In this document: one piece after another, positions 24,737-38,900 of the stretch
Layout of the letters: the number at the start of each line of letters is the position of its first letter
Position numbering within the stretch: position 1 is the stretch's first letter
Assembly: GCA_002794735.1 (NCBI GenBank)
Contig: NBAZ01000012.1
Location: forward strand, 620,001-684,000
Length of the DNA stretch: 64,000 bases
From: Pyrrhoderma lamaoense
Taxonomy: Eukaryota > Basidiomycota > Agaricomycetes > Hymenochaetales > Hymenochaetaceae
Direction: 5' to 3'
The notes under the pieces: model-generated
Seen by the model: the letters and a program-made list of their open reading frames with translations, nothing else
Database searches by the model: none
What the model was told of the DNA's origin: nothing
Made by a program: the position numbers and the translations under genes

Positions 24737-27221
24737 ATGACCCCTCGTCGTCTTCCCCTGTCGTTTCTTTGTCTTGGCACCTTAGTTTCTTGTGCGCTTG
24801 CCACTGATCGCCCGATAGTAACCTTGGACTATGGTTCTTTCCAAGGGAATGCCACTGGGAATATCACACTATTCCTAGGGATACCATACGCACAAGCTCC
24901 GTAAGCACCTAACATATAGCTCCAAATGGGCATGTCCATTAATTTTTGAGTACAAGTATCGGTGACCTGCGCTTTGCTGCTCCTCAGTCACCTTTAACTC
25001 TAGAAGGGGTTCAAGATGCAAGCAGTTATGGGCCCTCTTGTCCTCAAACACTGACGTTAATTGAGAAGCTTGCGACCTCAGGCTTTTCTGGGCTTTTCTC
25101 ATCCAATTTAACGACATCTGAAGACTGTGCGTAATATCCCACAAGAAACAATGTTGTCATTTAAATGCAAACGATGCAAATAGGTCTGTCGATCAATGTC
25201 ATTAAACCTTCAAATATCCCTGATGGTACGAAATTACCAGTACTTTTCGTACGTATCTCTTTGATGTGACTATTTTTAGTAAATGCTCAACTATCTCATA
25301 GTGGATATACGGTGGGGCATTTGAACTTGGTAGTTCATCATCGAATCCAGGAAATGAAGTCGTAGAGCGGTCTATAGCACTTGGAGAGCCGGTTATCCAT
25401 GTAGCCGCGAATTACAGGATGAACGGTTTGTCATATTGAATGTTATATCATCCTACCTATAAACTCAATATTTATGCTTATAGCTTTTGGTTTCTTACCT
25501 GGAAAAGAAATTCTTGAAGCCGGGTTAGCTAATGCTGGGATACGAGATCGTGAGTGGATTTATCAGGTTCTTAAAGAATTATACCAACCCCCCATGTCTC
25601 TTTTGAACATTAGAACGCTTTGCTTTAGAGTGGGTCCAAAAGAATATTGAAACGTTTGGTGGAGACCCGGACAAAGTTATATTGTATGAACTCGTTTCAA
25701 GTATTTTCTAGCAATAATACTGACTATCTAAAAGATGGGGTGAAAGCGCAGGATCTATGTCAATATCACACCAAATGACTCTCAATAATGGTGACTCCCA
25801 GGGGCTTTTCCGAGGTGCATTCATGGTAAGCCTCATCCCAAACTCTTGTAATTATGCACTAAAATACGTTTAGGAATCCGGTTCCTTGTACCATTCAAAA
25901 CTTAATTTCACAGAGGCACAGCCATTCTACGATAGCGTTGTCAATTCAACAGGGTGCAGCAATTTTACAGATACTCTAGCTTGTCTGCGAACCGTATCGG
26001 CGGATTCGATAGTAAATGCTGTATCAGAGCTTCCGAATATCTTCTCCTATTCCGGCCACAGTTTAACTTGGAGCCCTCGCACTGATGGAGAGTTCATCAA
26101 ATACGATCCTGTCCCATCCTACTCTCAAGGTTTATATGCCCGCATACCCGTCGTGATTGGCGATTGTGATGATGAGGGGACGTGAGTATATATCTAATCT
26201 TTCTGGTATCTATGAATGAATGGAAAACTAACTGTTGACTTTGATTAGATTGTTCTCTCTGGCACAGACCAATATAACGTTAGTAGTGCAGATAATTTTC
26301 ATCTCACTTATTAATCTTCAGTTCTAACTTTGCTTCTGATACATATAGAACAAGTGACGAATTCTTACAATACGTTAAATCTAAGTAAGTAGCTCAAAAC
26401 TTGTTGAATCATATATCCCATGAACATCAAGTTTGTAATCTTTTCCATATAGTTATCTCCCAGAAATATCTGATGAAGACTTACAATCGATTGGAGAAGC
26501 ATACCCAGATGATCCCAGTGAAGTACGAAACTGAACCACGTTTTATAAGCAAAAATAAATAATTATTTGTAGGGATCGCCATTCGATACAGGGGCAAATA
26601 ACTCCATCACGTATGCTATATAATCTCATAATTAGAAACATAAAACTAATCTCGTCTTCTCTAGTCCTGAATACAAACGTTTAGCTGCATTCACTGGCGA
26701 TTTCATTTTCCAGGCACCTCGAAGATTCTTCCTAGATACAGTGTCCAAGACACAAGACACCTGGGCATTCTGTGAGTTCAACGAGCCTCTTCTTACTCCT
26801 ATTTCTCCTCTGAGACTTGGATTATACAGTGTACAAAAGGGGTAAATCTACACCTTATCTAGGCTCCTATCACGGAGGTGATATGCCAGAGTTCTTTGCC
26901 TCCTCCGGTAGCCCAGACTACATTGGGACTGATGCCATCAGTAAGTTGGCCTTTTCATCTATATTACTGGAACAAATGATTACTAAGTGGCATCTGTTAG
27001 TCAATTTTGCCTACACACTAGATCCTGTAAACCCCTCTAACTCGATCAGCTTGCTCTCTTCCTCGGGATTGACTTGGAATCAATGGAACTCGTCTGCATC
27101 TTCGCCGCCACTACTTACATTCTCGGATCCCTCTCCGAATGTTACAATAACGGAGGATACCTTCCGAACGGATGCCACTGATCTCTTGAACAAAATTTTA
27201 GTCAATATTCAGGAGAGTTAA
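24737..27221 (+). CDS. Secreted type-B carboxylesterase/lipase, paralogue 2, intact
   Basis: Candida rugosa lipase-like enzyme closely related to the broken copy at 7.8 kb, with the same exon boundaries. The ATG at 24737 begins a signal peptide (MTPRRLPLSFLCLGTLVSCALA). Conserved blocks are [42 protein letters not shown] with the nucleophile Ser (about 25740-25760), VVIGDCDDEGT with the acid Glu (about 26155-26180), and GSYHGGDMPEF with the catalytic His (about 26865-26895). The last exon ends LLNKILVNIQES at 27221. The whole protein, roughly 550 residues, can be read through about 14 exons using GT-AG introns without a frame break. Its substrate is likely acylglycerols or sterol esters. Its intactness makes it the reference for judging the broken paralogue. 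Confidence 0.9.
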
Positions 27222-29372
27222 GGATAATTTTGATATTGACACCCGAGGTGACACTGACAGGTCTCAAAATTGCCTCGCTCAAAGTCATCTTTAGACTACT
27301 TAAAACTAGAAATAGACTTGGTTGTCTGTGATCAAGAAGGCGACTTGACGATGATAGTTATCAAAAAACTTCGTCAAGGTACTGGAGTTCTGATCCCTCG
27401 TCAAAGAGGGAAGACGGTGCACCAGAACTCGTGCCCTCCATGCCACCCATGGCGGAATGTCTTATGTTCTTTGACCGAATAATTTAGGGTCTCAGGTGGA
27501 ATTCCTGAAATGCAGCTCCGTTACACTTGATCGGCGTTCAACGTTTAGTGGTCGACAACCTAGATCAAGGCACATTGCAGGGAAGTAGATCAAGTAATAT
27601 ATAAGCCAACCTAAGAATACGCAGGCGCCATTAGTGAGCATGTTCTCTATGAGTCGGTCATTACTGTTTCTGGTGCCATGGTTATTGGATTGGGTATGTA
27701 TCACTCCCCCGCTTTAGTTGCTAATGCAACTATTAGTTCAGAGCTATAGCCCATTAATACATATCGAACCTAGAGATATTGTAATAGAGCAATCTATCTG
27801 TGATGTCACAATAAGCGCTCCACAACATCCCATAGTATCGTAGAGTTCAGTTTGAGTATGTCCATTTCTCATTATGAGTGAAGTATAGTAAAGAAGGGTA
27901 CTTGAGAACTAATAAACGCATAGAAACGTTGTTGAAAAGAGAACTCCACTACTTTGTTTCCTGACCCAGCCAACTGGACGAACTGAAATTACTCACGTTC
28001 CTAAAGACCTAAGAAGTTAGCTCCTGCACTAGCTATACATTTCCCCGGGGATTCAGGAACCACTCATCTGATCTCTACCTCAAGGCGATTGTGCGTCTTT
28101 TTCTCGAGTGAAGTAGTTTCTCCGCATCTAATTCTTAATTCGGAAGCGGGAGTAGTTGCTTTCCCATAAGATCTATATAAACCTCAGGCACATTTGGCAG
28201 GAGTTCGCTTCTAAATATGTTCAATGAGTAAAAAATCATCAGTCTATAACAATGATATCCAATTTGCTTTAAGATGCCTCAGACGGTATATTATCCAAAA
28301 GGGGAAAGGGTATTCCTGTTTAAGGACACACTTGAATTTACCTGTTGTTTCTCGTCCCGTTGACATGAAGATCGACGTTCTGAGTTAGCCAGTCGTTCGG
28401 TATGGTTTATAATTTGTGAAAATGGGTATTTCGAGAATTGCTGCAGAGTTCATTGTGGATTAATAACTTTGAGTTCTCAGATTTTTATAAGACATTTTTG
28501 AGATACCCAAGCCCGTAACTTTATTCGAGGCCGTAAGGAATACGCAGGTAGAGTTCGCATTGTCTACATAAACTTTGCTAGGGATGCAATTGTTGGACAA
28601 GTAAGGATACTTTGCTGAAAATGAGCAGTACCGTAAAGACGGAGAGACCGTACTTTGTATGCGTTTTAGACGTTTTGACTTGAGTATATAAAGCCTTTTT
28701 ATGTCTGGATTTGCAGTTTCAAACAGCAAAACAGAGGGTGAAACCAGGGATAAAAGCCCAGACAGATGATGATGATGCAAAAATGAGCCACCCTGGTTAG
28801 GATCGGACGATGCTGACCGGGTATATGCTTGTTGGTGGGAGATAGAAAGGCACTGACCTCCATCGTAATTTATGGCATGAAGCGGTGATTCCGAGGCAAC
28901 GAACAAAGGCACGATCAGCGAGATATAGGCCTTGAAATGATAAAGAATATGAATGGAGTTAATCGTAGTTATTGTTCATAACCGCTTGGCACTTTCTGCT
29001 TCATAGGCCAGACATTTCCTTCAAGAATTTTTCAGATCACTATCACCATAATCCAGGTTCTGAGGCGGCCGCAAGGATGCTTTTGTAGAAAAAAAGAGCA
29101 AAGAGATGATGAGAGCTGCTTACGTGAGTTACCCGAGTTGGCCAAAAAAGGATCAGAGATGAAATTATATGACCGATCGGCTACACCTGAACTGCGCTGA
29201 TGCTTGTTTAATGCTAATTCGGAGGGCGAGATTGCAAAAAATATTTTAAAACTGGTCCATTAATATCTTTCTCCTTCCAACCACCACTTCCCCTCCCTTT
29301 GCAGTGTTCCCGCCGCCCTTTCACTAGCATAATTACATTCTTTTATCATTCACGCTCACTGTTTTGTCTGAT
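27222..29372. other. Intergenic between lipase 2 and the secreted glycoprotein
   Basis: No gene can be supported with confidence. A minus-strand open frame at 28460-28912 (150 codons, starting VPLFVASESPLHAINYDGG) has a hydrophobic start and could be an exon of a small secreted protein, but I see no homologous motif and no clear partner exon. A pyrimidine-rich tract at about 29265-29305 precedes the next gene and probably marks its transcription start. Confidence 0.35.
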
Positions 29373-30841
29373 ATGGCCTTCACGTTTGTGACGCTCGCTC
29401 TTGCGCTGTTCTCAGTGACTCAGGTCCATGCAGAATCTCATACAATCAAGTTTGAAAATAAGTACGTATCCTTATTCTCTCCGTCTAAAGTTCTTCTTTC
29501 TAATAGTTTTATAATAGATGTGGAAAAGGCACTGTATGTTACGCATTAAATGTAGGAATAGTCTACAAGAGATAAGAACTTACTCGGTTCCATAGCCCCA
29601 ACTCCTTGTCGGAGGAGAGGTCGTTTCTTCTGGAGATGACTATACTAATAGCGGAGCCATTGAGTCAGCAATAGCGTGCGTATCAATAGACCTACACAAT
29701 TAATCAACGTCTCATATCAGTTTAGCTATCTTCAGACAGGTGATTGTCTCCTCAATGGAGAGTATTGTACTCTAGTTGAGTTGAACATGAACAACCCTCA
29801 GTGTGCTGGGTGTGGATCAAGGTGGGAAATTGGGTGTAATAAATTGCCAAAGTCTAGTAAACTGACCTCACTTTCTTCAGTGCCGATCTCTCTCTTATCC
29901 CGACGTATGCTTCTATCATATATATTAACCAGGCAGGATGATTCTTACGTTCTTTATCCTAATTAGGCACGAATACAATGTCGAAGCATCCTTCCAGTAC
30001 TATGGAGGAGATGGAAGCTGTGATGGTCTTGGTGCAAACTGTAGGGGTTTCAACAATCTACGTGCCACCTGGCAGTCATTTCTAACTATCATCCTCACTT
30101 TCTTTAGGTGCAGATGCCAACTGCAGTACTGCATTCTTTGTGTCGGACGATAACCAAGTCCAACGTGCATGCCAGGCCGACAATGTCAACCTGCTCATCA
30201 CGTTCTGCGGAGGAACAGCTACGGGATTCACTGAGGCTGTAGCTGACTCGCTTTCTTATCTTACAGATGGGAGCAGCGATGACTCTTCTTCCTCTTCTTC
30301 CTCTTCCTCCTCCTCTTCCTCTTCCTCATCGACATCGTCGTCAAGTACTTCGACTCAATCCACTACTACGCATACTTCAACAACCACTCAGGGTACTGTC
30401 ATAACGACTTCCCCAGCTGTAACAGGTACGAATAACTCTGGTGTCACCACTCGCGAAGCCCTTCCTGACACCACTTCCATCTCTCTTACGCTTTCTACTT
30501 CTACACCTGCAACTTTCATCTCTTCTCCTGTCACTCATCCTACGTCCTCACTCACGTCTTCCCCTAATGTCTCTCCTACGACTTCATCAACTATCTTCAC
30601 TTCTTTATTAACCTCTTCTCCGACTGCCTTTTTATCTAATTCTTCTCCGTCTTCTTGTACTTCTTCCCTCCCAGTGGCAATCAACGCTGCCGAAGGTACT
30701 GCCTCGACTACTGAATCAACAACCTCAACCACTGCTACAACTTGTCGTCGTCGCCGTAGCACGAGCACTTCCACCTCGTCTTCGAAGAAGCGCTCGCACA
30801 ACAAACGCGCTTTCCATGGCGCTCATGACCTCGCTTTCTGA
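29373..30841 (+). CDS. Secreted Cys-rich glycopeptide-type protein with Ser/Thr-rich tail
   Basis: The first in-frame ATG is at 29373 (MAFTFVTLALALFSVTQVHA, signal peptide). Small exons follow: ESHTIKFENKCGKGTPQLLV, EVVSSGDDYTNSGAIESAIA, YLQTGDCLLNGEYCTLVEL, NPQCAGCGSSADLSLIP, EYNVEASFQYYGGDGSCDG, GANCADANCSTAFFVSDDNQ and DNVNLLITFCGG. Ten or so cysteines are spaced for disulfides. This pattern is common in secreted basidiomycete proteins annotated as glycopeptides; the fold is thaumatin-like at best and the function is unknown. After ITFCGG the last exon (30140-30841) is almost pure Ser/Thr, expected to be heavily O-glycosylated. It ends in a basic segment, KKRSHNKRAFHG, instead of a hydrophobic GPI signal. 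All exon phases fit; no frame break. Confidence 0.75.
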
Positions 30842-32905
30842 AAGGGAGAAAGAAGAGAGAACACTGAGTAGAGAATTTGAGACTTGTGGTCCGTTCATTG
30901 CCCCCTTACGCCCTATCTTAAATTTCAGGCTTGAAAATACGGTTGTCTCTTCCACATCATCCTTTCACCCAATAATATGCTGACCTTGCCAGCGAGGTCG
31001 TATCCTCCCTTTATCTCCTTACTCATACAAGTTTTCTCCAATATGTTATCTATTCAACTTCCCATCTGTCCAGAATGTCCAATCCAGACCTCGCAAGCGG
31101 GGGTTTCCTGTTCTTATTCATTTATATATAACCATTATACTCTCTTCCTTTTTTATCCGTCTAGTTCTGTGCTCAAAGTCGCAGATACCCCCTGTCCTGC
31201 CTCACCGGTTCAAGGCAAACCCCTTCTCTTTTCCTTTTCCTCTATCATATTTCCTCATAGTACCCTCTCGTATTCCCTCCCCCCTTTTACCCTCACCTTT
31301 CTCATTCACCCTACAGTTCTGCACATACCTACATGCATGACATTCTTTTGTCATGTTCAGTGTTCTGTGTGTTGTTGACTTTTTTCCTTACCTTCCATTC
31401 ATATATCCCTGTTCTGTTGTATTGCGCCTTTAGTGTCAGCGTAATGTTTGATACATTGTTGTTCTTGTTCTTAGCTATCGCTGTTCATGTTGTGTTTAGT
31501 TCCTTTACACGACTACTGATTTGATAGCGCCTTATTCCCATGTTTTGTTCGTGCCAAAAGACGGAGGGATGGAAGAGGAGACTGTACTGACCTATGCTGA
31601 CCTATACATTTATCACACCATCCGTAGTTAGTGTGCACGTTTACATGGGTGTGGCAGGTGAGTACATCCTTATGAACGTTCATGAAACGACCGTAAGACC
31701 ACAAATAGCCATCATCTCAACAACTCTCTTTATTCCGCGATAACTAGTCAATATTAATTGAGTCCAGATCCAGATTATAGCAAAACACAAGCACGAAGAA
31801 GTAAAAAGTGTTTCCGTATCCACAAATGATCATCCAAACCAATAAACTGATGAAACCAAAGAAGAAGAAAATGAAATGCACTCAATTCCATTCGACTCCG
31901 TCATTCTTTCTTCTTTGTCTCTTCTCCAAAGAAGCACACACAACACACACAGAGGCACACATGGACGAAAAAAAAAGAGTTCACATACATAAAAAAGGGG
32001 ATACGAAAAATCAGATGTATAGCATAGAGGCGCAGAGTGATTGAGAGGTAAGGAGTAAGAGGAGACATACTATGAGAAGTAAGGAAAAGCATAATGCAAG
32101 GAGTATTGTATGTATGTATGTAATGGATGGTAACGATGACTTATGTATGTGTATATAAGTAGTTTCAACTCCAGTAGCAGGGTTAGGGAAGGGATCTTGA
32201 AGGAAGAGCAAGAGAAAAAAAGGGAAAAGTCATGTCTAAGTTAAAGGTAAAAAAAAGGACGAGGTACGATAAAAGAGAAGTGTTCAAACTTTTTTTGAAA
32301 AGAATTGAACGTAACAGAAGCTGTAGCACGAATGCAATCAGAGATGCCATAATAAAAAAGGCTAATGGTGAGGCAAAACAGCATGAGAATGAAGATATTG
32401 ACAGTAGAAGCGAATAAGAAAGAAGAAAAACGGTATGTATAAATTAAAAAAGGCATGCACTTAGTGTGAGGGGAATATTAAAAGTAAACAGGGTATTAAA
32501 AGTGCTGAGTGAAATGGTGTTGATAAGGATGTAAACCATGGATCATAGTAATAAGTCACAGAAAAATACGGAACAGAGACTTTAAAAATGTGAAGAAAAA
32601 GGGTAAAATAAGAGTTGACAAAAACAAGTAGATTATCAGTCAAGAGGGAAGAATAAAAACTCCATAATTAAAAAAAAGACGTTTATCAAGCAGGAAGAGA
32701 AGAGTATTCAAAAAAAAAAAAAGATCAAGACATAATTCGACGGAAAGGAAGACAGGGAAAAGAGGACAAGTTAATAAACAATACCAGGACCCAGTCCTGA
32801 TCAGGCATCGTATCGTATGTGTGTATATCGTATACAAGCAACGGGAAGAACAAGGGGGAAAGAACCGCGAAAAAGGGGAAGGGGTTGGAGGTGTGCCTTA
32901 AATAA
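30842..32905. other. Convergent intergenic region, low complexity
   Basis: The 3' flank of the glycoprotein gene is CT-rich (30970-31340). From about 31800 the sequence is purine-rich on the + strand, probably the 3' flank of the minus-strand Sec7 gene. Open frames here are short shadows of biased composition. No gene, RNA or mobile element was recognised. Confidence 0.45.
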
Positions 32906-35900
32906 TCAACCTTCCACCGAGATCGATACCGATTCCGTTTCTGCACTCTCCCTTCTATGCTGCGAACTCGACCTCCGTGAAGAACTATGATGAGAACTCG
33001 AACGGGAGTTTCGGCCCTGTAAAGAGGCCTGCACAGTCAAACCAGGGGTCGGAGGTGGTTCGTCACCTTCGGGTATAGTCTCTTCCCCAGGATATCCTTT
33101 CCATCTTTTACCCGACCCTCCACCATTTCCACTACCACCATTTCCACCAGTACCACCATTCTCATCATCATCTGCGTTCATGGTTCCCAGTGCTTTCTCA
33201 AGAGCTTTCTCACCCCTCTTCTTCAACCTCAACAGCATACCCGACTTCAACGAATCAATGTACGAATCGTACTTCACAATCTCCGTCAATAGGTACTGAG
33301 ATTTCTTTTCCCAATTCGCCATTGCTTTGTTCGCATTATTCGTCCGTGGTGCATACTATTTTGAGTTTACACATTTTTTGGATAGTTTTTTTTGTAGTAA
33401 GAGTTAGAGGCCGGAAAAAAAATTAGGATTTGTAATCAGTAACCCAACAACGATAAAGTCAAGAAGGATATAATTAATAAGAAAGAACGAACGAAGAAGA
33501 GAATAAAAGAACTGGTAGAAAAAAAAACTCACAAGTTGTTGCATCGGCGTCCGGAGTGCATTATGCCTATCAAGATCCGCTTTGAGAGATGCCGCGTGCT
33601 TTTGGAGTGCTTCAAGCTGAGTTTCCTCGTCGTGGGTACTAGGGATATTCGAGGGAACAGGCGGCTTCCAGTCGTATATGACAACACGGTCCGGATAGGG
33701 TGAACTAGCTGAGCGCAGTGAGAACGGATCCTTCACACTGTGCCAACTACGAGCGCTTCGCACGCTGAACGTATCTGTATCCCTCCGAGCTCCAACGTCC
33801 CCAGACTCAGAACCAAGTCTGTCTTCGTCCAAGTCAAGCACTCGATTCCATCCGTATTCCATGTTAGAAACACCACCAGCTAGGGGTTCCTTACTAAGTC
33901 TTGCAGCCCAGTAGTTACATGTTGAAACCCATTCGTTGACAAGCTCTTCAGTCCCGGCTTGGAAGAAGTAAACACCTCCAGTAGAAAGTGTTAGTACGAA
34001 GCAATAAGGTCTTCTCGGACTATATCCGGGGGAGGTAAAGCGTGAGCCAACGAATGGGACAAAGTGACTGTCCCGACTGGTTGTGCATTGGCCTAAGGTA
34101 GTAACGAAATAGTCAGAAAAATTTTGTTACATTACTAAAATAGATCGCCTCATCCGTCCTTCTTAGTAAACCATGAGAAGGAAGGAAGAGGGGGGGGGTA
34201 TAATAATTATAATCATTAAAAAGAAATAAATTTGAACTCACAAGCCAGTTCCCACCTCCAACACCCATAGTTGCACCGCCCCCGCCTTCAGCTCCAAAAA
34301 TAAACATATTCAATTCACCCTTCTGGATGACAACGAAAACGTCCATCCAGTTCTTTGACTTCGCTCGTTTGCCGGCAGACTCATTGTAATGCTTACGGCA
34401 TAGCATACCTTCTTTTGCCCAAGGTGCACCCAATAGAGCGAGTTCTTCATCCGTAATACTGACACTACTCGAGTCGCTATTATCACTGTTCATACTTCGC
34501 ATATCATCTTCTTGAGTCTCGCGGATAATAGTGTGAGACAAATTTGACGCAAAGCCTAAGGTAGGAGGTAAAAACTGACTACTTGCAGAAGCAAGGTTCT
34601 GAGTAGTAAGCAGAAGAAGAAGGAAAGAAAAAAAAAGAAAGGAAAAGAAGTCCCAGAAAAAGAGAAGAGTGAAAAAAAATGAAGAAAGTGAATAAGGTTA
34701 GCACAATTGTACCCCATAAATTTCAGCATGCGGGGCATGAACTTACATTAATGCCAACTTCATGAGTCGAGTTTGTAAAACTCGGGCAGGACTACTGCGT
34801 CCGTCAAGACTTCCAGTGTTTCCATATGGACTGTGAGGTGAAAACAGTGATTGGATACCCCGCATACTCCCGCGCTTAAGATTGGAGACTCGGTCGTTCT
34901 GCCCGCGACGGCTACCATTTCGCATGAGATGAAGTGCAGGACCAGAGGATGTCGAAGAACGCTCCAATGAATGGTGGCTAACCGGCTGCAATATCTGTTG
35001 GCTCTTAATTGCCGTATACATTTCCTTTTTCAGGCAGAGGTAACAGAAGCATTATGTCAGTGCCAAGATTTAAAAAAAAAGGTTCACAAAAAAAAGGAAA
35101 AAGAGAGAAATACGAGATAAATCTCAACCCTAAAGAAAGAAAATTCGATATTTACACACCTTTAACAAGTTTTCCATTTCACTTTCAAAGTTCCGGTTGT
35201 AAACAACGGAAGGTGTACTTGAATTCTTTGACTTTGACTCTTGAACCGAGGGGCTACATTCATTCAACTGTGTTTGCGACGTTCCGCTATTCGGAGTCGT
35301 TGCCGGAGTGTTTACAAATTCTCGTGAGACACTATTCCAACTCGTCACACTTCCGCTCCGTTGATCTCTACTTCTGACCGTGTTTGCCCCGGATTCGCTA
35401 CCATCTGAACCCAAGCCTCGAATACTACTTCCATCGTCATGGGTCAGCTCCGGTGTGGACGCACCATTAGGTCTTATTTGCATTTGAATGGCAGTTAGCG
35501 TGTTACGCACGAACTGGCTTCTTGACATGCGAGACGCCAACTCAGCAACATGAAGATCGGTATTCAGAAGCAACAAAGAGTATGAAACAGCATGGACGAC
35601 ACCTAAAAGGGAAAAAGTATATAAATTAACATCCCAGTGTACCACATGTGTCTACTCACTTGCACTCCCATACACGGTTGTCGAATTCGTCTCCCAGTAA
35701 CGACGGCTGAATGCTTCCAAGATACGATCAACCTGTTGTGTCTCTGCCTTGAGATAAAGTTTCGCACACATTCGGCGAAACGCAACATCGAGCCTAAGTC
35801 CAGCGAAATCGAAGTAATCCATATAGTACCTTAACGCAACCTTCCTTACTAAACCACTGTAAACAAAAAAAAGACGGGGAAAGGAAGAAACCCAAGAACA

Positions 35901-38900
35901 ATTCTTTCGTTATCACACACTCTAAACGCAAAAGATAGCAAAAAAAAGGTAGAAAAGGGAAAGGAGTATAAGGGAGTTTTTTACGCACGTTCCGCCTAAC
36001 CATTCAGCAATCTTCTCTTTTGCTAAGAAATCTTCATCTTCAGTCCAACATTTCACTGCAGCTTCTTTTCCTTTCGTTTCAATATCAATCGGATCATCAC
36101 GAGCAGGTTTGGTGGCGGTCACACGCCCACTCCCAGATTCCTCATTCAAATCCGTCTGAGAGCTCAGATACATACTAAGCGAAGGTGAACTAGCATCTGA
36201 CCAAGCAACTGAATTCGAAGAAGGCACAAGCCGCACAGTACGTTTCGGATCCCGTAACCTATCATCATCATAAACGGGAATAAGAGAAGGTTCGGAGCTA
36301 GAGGCGGTAGACCGATGCTGAACATGAAGTCGCGAAGCGTCGCGGCTCACAGTGGCTGAAGCCGGCCCGGAACCATAAATATTGGTTGAGCTAGGTCGCT
36401 GAGACCGTGGCCCATATTTTACAGTTGGAACATTCACTAATTTTTTAAGATTGTCAGGAGTTTTAAGTGGGGTGATGAGGGAAGACGAACGAGGAGGGAT
36501 TATGGGTCCTCTACATTAGTATTGGTGGTATCTACAGATAGGAAGGTGTTGTGGTATAGGTGGATGTGGTTGCAGTCGTAGGTGAAGATGAAACCATTCT
36601 GAGTTGTGGACGCTGTTCTCGATCTTGTAATCTCCCTCTTGCGTCAGCTAAGGTCGTCGTCAGAGTAGTATCGAAAGTTGATTTTTTAGGTGTTGAAGGA
36701 TCTTTGAGGTCAAGAGATGAAGCTGAGATTGGGTCAAGCTGTGATGACAATTCTCCTTTCAGGTCTTTAACAATACCACTAGCGCTGTATTCGGAGCCCG
36801 ACTCCCATTCTTTAGACAATGAAGATTTTATCCTTTCATTCGAGTTGGTCGTGATCATCTTCTTGAGATCGGCGTCGCTGACACTCATGCTACGACGTTT
36901 GCGCGCCACCGAAGTGGGCGCCTTGCCTTTAATTGTTCGTTCAGGAGATGAGGCACGAGCTGAGGGTCCTACACGATCGGTCAGAATTCTCGTTTTAACA
37001 TCCTCAAGGTCTCTCTCAGTTGTAGTATCCGGACCTTTTTTCGATGGTTTTTGTATCGGTGGAAGGGGTTTCCCTGTGTTGGGTGTGCCAGGTTGGCTAT
37101 TAAATATCTCCGTCACTGGTGACGCTTTTGGAGAACGGTGTTCTCGGGGTATAGGTGGTACGGGAGGTGGTGTATCGTCTGATTGATAGAAACCTGATCC
37201 AGGATAAGATGAAATGGGAGTTGTAGGAGATGCATAGAGATCAGCTCGCTGTTCCGGTAGTTAGTGACCTTCCTTTCCTTCATGAAATAACAAGCGAAAT
37301 ACAAAATGTCGTTCATACCTTATCTCGTAATGACGCCTGATTGATTATTTTACCAAGAAAAGCACTCGTCTTTGAACGGACTGATGATTTCCCTGCGCTC
37401 AGTTAGAATTTTGGTAATCCTTCATAGAAACCGAATAATACATGACGGAGTATAGTATACATACCTTGCTTTGAATGGTATCTGATCGGCTTCTCGGGCT
37501 CGAGTTGGTCTCTGAAAACACCCATTCTGAGCTCACAGGAGAGCCATAAGAGATTGTTTGAGCCTCAGTTGATGCATCCTGAGCTGCCCTACTCTTCACC
37601 AGCTTCCCTCGCTGCACAGTTGTATGGGAGCCTTGTGAAGACGCCATTGAAGCTGTCTCACTATTACTGTTCACACTCGTCGTTGCTGAGCGTTGACGCG
37701 TCCTCGAAACGTCGGGAGACAGACTGTTAATAATAGAAGACCTATTTTTACCACTCGATGAGGACGAGTCTTCTCTTGTCCGTGCCTGTCGTCCACCTGC
37801 TTGTGCTATTGATGAGGGTGACGCTCGTTGAGAGTCGTGATTATGATGATGTCCACCTCCCAAACCAGCACGTTCTTTAGCCTTCCGTACAAGAGTCTTC
37901 AAGTCGGGACTACTAGCGGTCCCAGGAGATCGTAGTAACGACCGTCTCTTCGTCTGAACGTCCTCCTCCTCAGCGTCAAAGTACCGGTCGTTGTTGTCCG
38001 TAGTAGAAGACGAAGTTGTGCCCGATGGGGAACGGGAACGAGTTAGTGATATTTGTGGAGTGGAACCTCCTGCACCAGATCCTTGGCTTTGATGTCTTAA
38101 TTGTTGTTGATGATGCTGTTGCTGTTGTTGTTGTTGTTGGACTGCCGACAAGGGCGGATTAAGACTTGCGCCGATATTTGCTGGACTATTTGTACCTGTA
38201 CCTACACTCACACTACCACTAGCAGTCGTTCCGGCACCTGCAGACCCCGACCCAGTAGCACTCTGTCTCCCAGCAGAATGTGACCTACTCGTACTACTAC
38301 TTCTCGAACTCGTCGTCGTTGACGTAGTAGTTAACGCTTCCCCACTCCCAGCACCAAGTGAATTCAAATCAAGTCCTTCGGAAATAACAACAGTCGTATC
38401 TGGGCTTCTTAACGCTTCCTCAAAATCCAAATCTGTTCTTGATATCCTACGATTATTAGCTCTCGAAGTATCCACACCCAAGTTTCCCGTGCTCCTATTA
38501 ATATTCCTCCTGCCGTACACAGGGTTCCCAGGCCCGGACGACCCCGTCCCAAATCCGAAGCCAGATGAAATAAGAGAGCTAACACCGACGCCGACGCCGC
38601 TGCCCCCGCTCACGTTATTGGTATTGTTAGAGTTTGAGTTGGCGTTACCGCCGCCACCTCCACTTAAGCCTGCACCTAGTCGACTGAAGATCGTGCTGCC
38701 ACCAAAAAAGCCGGAAGAGGAGGAAGAGGATGAAGAGATTGAGCCACTACTGCTCTTCGTCGTATTCGTACTTGCACTGCTCACGTCTCTTGGTCTTAGG
38801 CCGCCAGGACGAAAAGATGAAGGTGGTGGAGGATGGTGTTGTTGTTGTTGCTGCTGCTGTAGATGCGATTGGTGTTGCTGCTGCTGAGCTGATGAAGACG

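Noticed and set aside
36560..37186. 208-codon plus-strand open frame
   Set aside because: It lies opposite a coding exon of the Sec7 gene with better composition and splice sites; it is an antisense shadow.
38489..38887. 132-codon Pro/Cys-rich plus-strand frame
   Set aside because: It is the antisense of Gly/Gln/Ser repeats of the Sec7 N-terminus.
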